In this document: in pieces, positions 60,132-64,000 of the stretch
Layout of the letters: the number at the start of each line of letters is the position of its first letter
Position numbering within the stretch: the stretch's first letter is position 1
From: Candidatus Marithrix sp.
GTDB lineage: Bacteria; Pseudomonadota; Gammaproteobacteria; Beggiatoales; Beggiatoaceae
Length of the DNA stretch: 64,000 nt
NCBI GenBank assembly: GCA_016744775.1
Contig: JADGDS010000002.1
Coordinates: 62,001 to 126,000 of the forward strand
Reading direction: 5' to 3'
The notes under the pieces: generated by a model
What the model saw: the letters and a program-made list of their open reading frames with translations, nothing else
Database searches by the model: none
What the model was told of the DNA's origin: nothing
Position numbers and translations under genes: made by a program

Positions 60132-60220
60132 ATCTCGTTAGCTTGCGCTGACTGCGTATCCCACGCTCTAGCGTGGTAACGCATGGATGGACGCTCCAGC
60201 GTCCACTAGCAAATTATTTT
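60132..60220. mobile_element. Second truncated/variant copy of the inverted-repeat element
   Basis: TCTCGTTAGCTTGCGCTGAC then CCCACGCTCTAGCGTGGTAA to TCCACTAGCAAATTATTT. From CCCACG on it equals 50534-50594. It joins directly to a fragment of the 56928 gene family, which it truncates. Confidence 0.8.
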
Positions 60221-60335
60221 CGTCTGTTAGCGGATCATATAGTTCAATCATAAATTTATTGAAATTAATCTCGCCTGATTTGGTCAGATCATTTGCTATT
60301 GGCTTGTATGTTGCCGCTTCATTAAATAAATGCTT
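60221..60335 (-). pseudogene. N-terminal fragment of the small secreted protein family
   Basis: On the minus strand the frame reads ATYKPIANDLTKSGEINFNK and FMIELYDPLTDE, matching residues about 24-55 of the protein at 56928 (YTPITGNLAKSAEIDFNKIM). It is cut by the inverted-repeat element. 60336-60554 holds only AT-rich DNA, a GGAGTTCAAAGCAAAGC copy and the short GAGGTGTATTCGTTGTA repeat. Confidence 0.82.
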
Positions 60336-60554
60336 TGCAATTATTTATTTACATATATGTTATATAGGCAAAGACTTGAAAAATTTAAACTGGAGTTCAA
60401 AGCAAAGCTTTGCTGATTGACTTGAAAATTATGAGGTGTATTCGTTGTACTCTATTATAAAATTAATCTAAGAAAGGCTATTTTAGAAGATTTTTTTCGT
60501 ACTAAAAGGGCTTATAATGTATGAATTATATAATTAAGAACGTTATGGAATTTT

Positions 60555-61019
60555 ATGAAAAATACAAGCAGATTTGAATTTCAAAAAACTATGTTAGAGA
60601 AGGGTGCTGATGAATTACAGCGGCATATAAGTCGCTTGGATGAAATATTGTCCAAAATAAAGACAGGTTGCATCACAGTTTGGGTTGCCCTCATAGGTTG
60701 GGCATTTAGTAGTAATAATACTGAGATGGTTTCTTTGGGAGCTATTGTGATTATTGGTTTTTGGTTATTGGAAGGTTTTTTTAGAGGTTTACAGGCTAGA
60801 TATTTAGCCGCTTCTGCGAAACTGACAGAATTTTTGAATGATAAAACAGCTCTTGATAATAGCTTTGAATCTTTAGAGTTTCCAGACGCTGTTGTTTATC
60901 CTATGACATTTTCTGAATCAGAATGGACTAAATTTAGAATGTATTGGCGTGGATTATCTGCTTTATCTACTAGTGTTTTTTATCTGTTTTTGGTGTTTGT
61001 AAATAGTTGCCTTTTATAA
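60555..61019 (+). CDS. Small membrane protein with amphipathic N-terminus
   Basis: 154 residues. A charged helix (KTMLEKGADELQRHISRLDE) precedes two close membrane helices (CITVWVALIGWAFSS and SLGAIVIIGFWLLEGFF). A cytoplasmic stretch and a third helix at the end (STSVFYLFLVFVNSCLL) follow. The layout is like small membrane effectors of the SLATT type in a loose sense, but I cannot assign it. No partner nucleotide-synthesising enzyme is adjacent. A truncated copy of the first 35 codons is at 57722-57822. Confidence 0.65.
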   Translation: MKNTSRFEFQKTMLEKGADELQRHISRLDEILSKIKTGCITVWVALIGWAFSSNNTEMVSLGAIVIIGFWLLEGFFRGLQARYLAASAKLTEFLNDKTALDNSFESLEFPDAVVYPMTFSESEWTKFRMYWRGLSALSTSVFYLFLVFVNSCLL

Positions 61020-61021
61020 AA

Positions 61022-61060
61022 AAGGCAAATGTTTGAATGCCTATCGGTAATTTTTTCATA
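61022..61060 (-). pseudogene. Start of a third AAA-ATPase-like gene remnant
   Basis: AAATGTTTGAATGCCTATCG and GTAATTTTTTCAT on the minus strand encode MKKLPIGIQTF, the first 11 residues of the protein at 58505-60064 with one change. The rest of the gene is replaced by the 3' end of the membrane protein gene at 60555. Confidence 0.8.
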
Positions 61061-61175
61061 TTTTCAATTTATCCCTGCTTATATGCAATCCCTGTAGTTT
61101 TATTATCACTTGATAGGGTGCAATATAGGCTGATTCATGATATGATAGTCTTCGCTTTAATTAAATGGAATCAAA

Positions 61176-62402
61176 ATGATTAAATTTATAACAAAAACAA
61201 TACTTAACAAATACTTCTGGCTAATATTTTTCCCCTTGTTCATTGGCTGGATCATTTTAGCCAATCGCTTAGAAGTCAGAACATACAACGCCATGTATAA
61301 ACAACTCAATTTAGTTAAACAGATATGGGGCGGAAATTTAGCTCAACCAATGCCCTCAGTGCGTTATAAACGCTTTGGTTCAGATGTCTCTTCATTAAAC
61401 AAAGGCGAAATTAACGCTGCGGATATTTCTGTTACACTGGAAATGGATTATAGAAAAAAAGGATTAGTCTATTATACCGGATATAATGCTAAATTTATTG
61501 GCAAATATACTATCAAAAATCCTGAAGATGAAAAGATATACTTATCTTTTATATTCCCATATCCAACTCAACAAGGTGAAGGTGTACTACAAAATGTAAA
61601 ACTTTTAGTCAATGGAAAAGAAGATACAAAAGACACTGAATATCAACCAAATCTCAGTTTATGGACAGGATTACTTGATCCTTTAGATACGCTTGAAATG
61701 ACAGTTGAATATGATGGTAGAGGGCTAAATCAATTTAGTTATGGTTTTGAACCCGGTAAACAGATAAATAACTTTAACATGAAACTTGATGTGCAAGGAG
61801 CAAAAGCCTTAGATTATGCAGAATCAACCATGCCACCCACAGAATCGCCAACAGAAACCCCAGAAGGCAAAATTTTATCTTGGCACTTAGACAAAGCTCT
61901 AACTCAACTCAACATAGGTGTCATATTGCCAGATAAATTCAATATTGAAAAGCAACTATATTTTATGACTTACCGAGCACCTGCTTTCTTTATACTATTT
62001 CTAATCTCCTTGATTCTAATTATTAGATTATTCGGCAAATCACTGAATTTTCTTCAAATTGCCATCACCAGTATTGCTTATTTCTTATTCTACCCATTGT
62101 TTGCTTATTTGCTAATCTACTTGGGCGTGATTTACTCTTTTCTAATATCGTTTGCAATCATTGGATTGATGATATTTAACTATATTAGAATTTTACATAG
62201 TTTCAAAATGGCACTTACCGTAGCAATAGCATATATATTTTATCTAGGCATTACCTCATTAGCAGCATTATTACCAACTTATACCGGATTAATTCTAACA
62301 GTCGAAGGCGTGATATTGATGGGAATTATTATGCAAGTGCTATCACAACATAAAGATTTAAATATTGAATTAATAAAGGAAAATAACAATGAAACAAAAT
62401 AA
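61176..62402 (+). CDS. CreD-like polytopic membrane protein
   Basis: 408 residues. One N-terminal helix (YFWLIFFPLFIGWIILANRL) is followed by a large periplasmic beta domain (about residues 35-260, FIGKYTIKNPEDEKIYLSFI). Six C-terminal helices end in ALLPTYTGLILTVEGVILMG. This topology and the Y-T-G-L-L-L-x-x-E-G-like end are those of the CreD/inner membrane stress family, though the similarity is partial. The next gene overlaps it by 14 nt and shares the theme of a beta-rich exported domain, so they likely act together at the envelope. Confidence 0.6.
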   Translation: MIKFITKTILNKYFWLIFFPLFIGWIILANRLEVRTYNAMYKQLNLVKQIWGGNLAQPMPSVRYKRFGSDVSSLNKGEINAADISVTLEMDYRKKGLVYYTGYNAKFIGKYTIKNPEDEKIYLSFIFPYPTQQGEGVLQNVKLLVNGKEDTKDTEYQPNLSLWTGLLDPLDTLEMTVEYDGRGLNQFSYGFEPGKQINNFNMKLDVQGAKALDYAESTMPPTESPTETPEGKILSWHLDKALTQLNIGVILPDKFNIEKQLYFMTYRAPAFFILFLISLILIIRLFGKSLNFLQIAITSIAYFLFYPLFAYLLIYLGVIYSFLISFAIIGLMIFNYIRILHSFKMALTVAIAYIFYLGITSLAALLPTYTGLILTVEGVILMGIIMQVLSQHKDLNIELIKENNNETK

Positions 62403-64000
62403 AATTTTGCTATTTATAAGCTTGCTATTTATAAGCTTACAACTATTTGCTGAAGAATCAGCGAGCAAAGTCACCTTATCTTGGGAAGAAATGAAACAAC
62501 TACTTCATGAAATTGACACATTAAAACAAGATATTAAGCAATTGAAAGCCAAGCAAGCTAAAGCTAAAATCATAAAAACAGAACCATTGCCAGTTAGCTA
62601 TTCAATTACAGAATCCCATTTTACTGGCGAAGTTCAAGGCAAATCAGCCAAATTTTTGGCTAAATTTTCGGTGCAAATTTTGAAAGATGGCTGGGTAAAA
62701 ATACCATTTTTTAAAAATGATGTTGGTATTGAAACGATAACTCTGAATGAAAATTCAACATTTACACGAGATGATCAAGGCTATTATTTACTAGCAAAGG
62801 GTCCAAAAACATTAACTTTTGAAATAAATTTTAGAGTACCAATCCAAGTGAAAGAACTCACTTATAGCCTTACATTTATCCCGCCGCGTTCGGTGATTAA
62901 TCACATGAGTTTGCGAATTCCTGAAAAGAGTGTAAATATTGTTAAAATGACAGCTCATAGTCAGATGATTCAACAAGATGATTTCACTACAATAAAAAGC
63001 ATACTAAGTGAACGCGATCTTCTCAAATTGAGTTGGAAAGTAGAAAAAGACAATAGCATAAATAGAAAGAGCCAAGCAATAATCAAATCTTTGGCATCAG
63101 TTGATAAATCAGATATTTTGGTTTCAAGCACCATTATACTTAAATACCTTAAATCACTTAATAATATAGCATTTAGTTTACCATTAAACGTAGAAATCCT
63201 AAATGTAAGTAGTTTGCATATTGAACAATGGTCAACTGAAAAATCAGCCAAGGCACAACTGATCAAAATTTCTGGACAATCTGATCTACGCACAGAACTA
63301 AAAATTGACCTATCCTACCGATTACGGCTCTCTAAACTACCAATAGAAACAGCGATACCAAGCGTAAAAATTATAGGCACAGATACAGTAGAAGGCTTTT
63401 TAGGCGTAGAAGCTGTTGGAAATATTGAAGTGAATTCCAAACAAGTAAAAAATGGAATACTAATTCCAGCCAAAAATATACCAAAAACTTTATGGCAAAA
63501 AGCATCAAACCCACTACTTTACGGCTACCAATTTTACAGCAATACCTTCAGTTCTTTGCTTAAAATTAGAGGCTTTCAAGAAATTCAAACTGTAGTTGCC
63601 AATGTAGATTTTGTAGATGGCATGACTCACCGAACCTTAGAAGGCAAAAGTATTACAAGGCTTCTTTACTTCATCCGCAACAATGACCGACAATTTTTAA
63701 CCCTAACTTTACCGAAAAACTCACGCATTTGGCAAGCTTTTATAAACGGTAAACCGGTAAAACCGGCTCAAAAAGACAGCGGCGAAATTCTCATACCGAT
63801 GAAAAAATCAAGCTCACAAGGCGGAGAATTAGAATCATTTTCAATTGAAATTGGCTACATTACTGAAGTAAATAAACTAACTTTAAAAGGTGAAATTCAA
63901 AACCAACTACCAGCGATTGATATTCCGATAAGCTATCTTAGCTGGAGCCTATATCTACCATCATATTATCAATATTCAAAATTTGAAGGCTTGCTCAAAC
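62389..64000 (+). CDS. Exported beta-rich protein, partial (runs off the window)
   Basis: At least 537 codons open to the window end. AAAGGA lies eight bases before the ATG at 62389, which is inside the end of the CreD-like gene (14-nt overlap). The signal peptide contains a perfect 15-bp tandem (LLFISLLFISLQLFA). After a coiled, Lys/Gln-rich segment (EIDTLKQDIKQLKAKQAKAK) come repeated beta domains (SYSITESHFTGEVQGKSAKF and LTFEINFRVPIQVKELTYSL). Not recognised; coupled with the upstream membrane protein, it is probably periplasmic. Confidence 0.75.
   Translation, partial: MKQNKILLFISLLFISLQLFAEESASKVTLSWEEMKQLLHEIDTLKQDIKQLKAKQAKAKIIKTEPLPVSYSITESHFTGEVQGKSAKFLAKFSVQILKDGWVKIPFFKNDVGIETITLNENSTFTRDDQGYYLLAKGPKTLTFEINFRVPIQVKELTYSLTFIPPRSVINHMSLRIPEKSVNIVKMTAHSQMIQQDDFTTIKSILSERDLLKLSWKVEKDNSINRKSQAIIKSLASVDKSDILVSSTIILKYLKSLNNIAFSLPLNVEILNVSSLHIEQWSTEKSAKAQLIKISGQSDLRTELKIDLSYRLRLSKLPIETAIPSVKIIGTDTVEGFLGVEAVGNIEVNSKQVKNGILIPAKNIPKTLWQKASNPLLYGYQFYSNTFSSLLKIRGFQEIQTVVANVDFVDGMTHRTLEGKSITRLLYFIRNNDRQFLTLTLPKNSRIWQAFINGKPVKPAQKDSGEILIPMKKSSSQGGELESFSIEIGYITEVNKLTLKGEIQNQLPAIDIPISYLSWSLYLPSYYQYSKFEGLLK

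Noticed and set aside
60555-61019. CBASS-like or SLATT effector system
   Set aside because: Two close membrane helices fit loosely, but no cyclase, nucleotide sensor or partner gene is adjacent, so a defence call is not supported.

Overview
The window is AT-rich DNA from a sulfur-oxidising gammaproteobacterium. Gene content and the dense repeats suggest the Beggiatoa/Thioploca/Thiomargarita (Thiotrichaceae) neighbourhood; this is an inference from content, not a database match. The strongest evidence is a nearly complete reverse (oxidative) dsr locus, together with rnf genes, LPS and peptidoglycan genes, caspase-like proteases and an FGE/C-type-lectin gene with a region resembling a diversity-generating variable repeat.

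1-10,918: dsr operon in the order (A)-B-E-F-H-C-M-K-L-J, one unrelated two-domain gene, then O-P. It covers siroheme sulfite reductase, the DsrEFH/DsrC sulfur relay, the DsrMKJOP membrane complex and the NAD(P)H-linked DsrL. dsrN, dsrR and dsrS do not follow dsrP. 10,956-20,243: housekeeping and envelope genes (TrpD2-like protein, small membrane protein, LpxL-like acyltransferase, secreted S1C protease, GspF-like protein, SbcD-like nuclease, divergent class A PBP). A PIN toxin-antitoxin cassette is inserted behind gspF between exact 26-bp repeats.

20,166-29,885: an accessory region punctuated by three copies of the 3' end of the PBP gene. It holds a tight five-gene cluster (two aldolases, a methyltransferase, a 2-hydroxyacid dehydrogenase-like protein lacking the usual catalytic residues, and an FrhB-like Fe-S protein cut by an in-frame stop). 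It is followed by two P1B-like ATPases without the CPC metal motif, the second split by a frameshift at an A8 run, and then by pntA and PBP remnants. This is the best candidate for an undescribed system.

29,950-33,563: a secreted small protein, a broken FGE gene with a GC-rich DGR-like 3' end, repeat-filled intergenic DNA and a caspase-like pseudogene. 33,577-36,142: rnfABC on the minus strand without rnfDGE next to it. 36,324-50,029: an unknown GQP-repeat protein, GNAT, a caspase-like protease with Cys-rich tail repeats, purM-purN with two copies of a 144-bp inverted-repeat element, a DUF1800/DUF1501 pair, gmhB, plsC, an amidase, dapE, ppiC, bolA, yciI, yciB and prmC.

50,048-64,000: a repeat-rich, decaying accessory zone. 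It has hipBA, a large secreted multidomain protein with a neighbouring small secreted protein, one intact AAA-ATPase/nuclease-like gene and at least three remnants of it, shuffled fragments of neighbouring genes, and a two-gene envelope operon (CreD-like membrane protein plus exported protein) running off the end. Short palindromes, a 144-bp element and C/G-tract repeats occur throughout and in several places have altered gene ends. No tRNA, rRNA or CRISPR array was seen.
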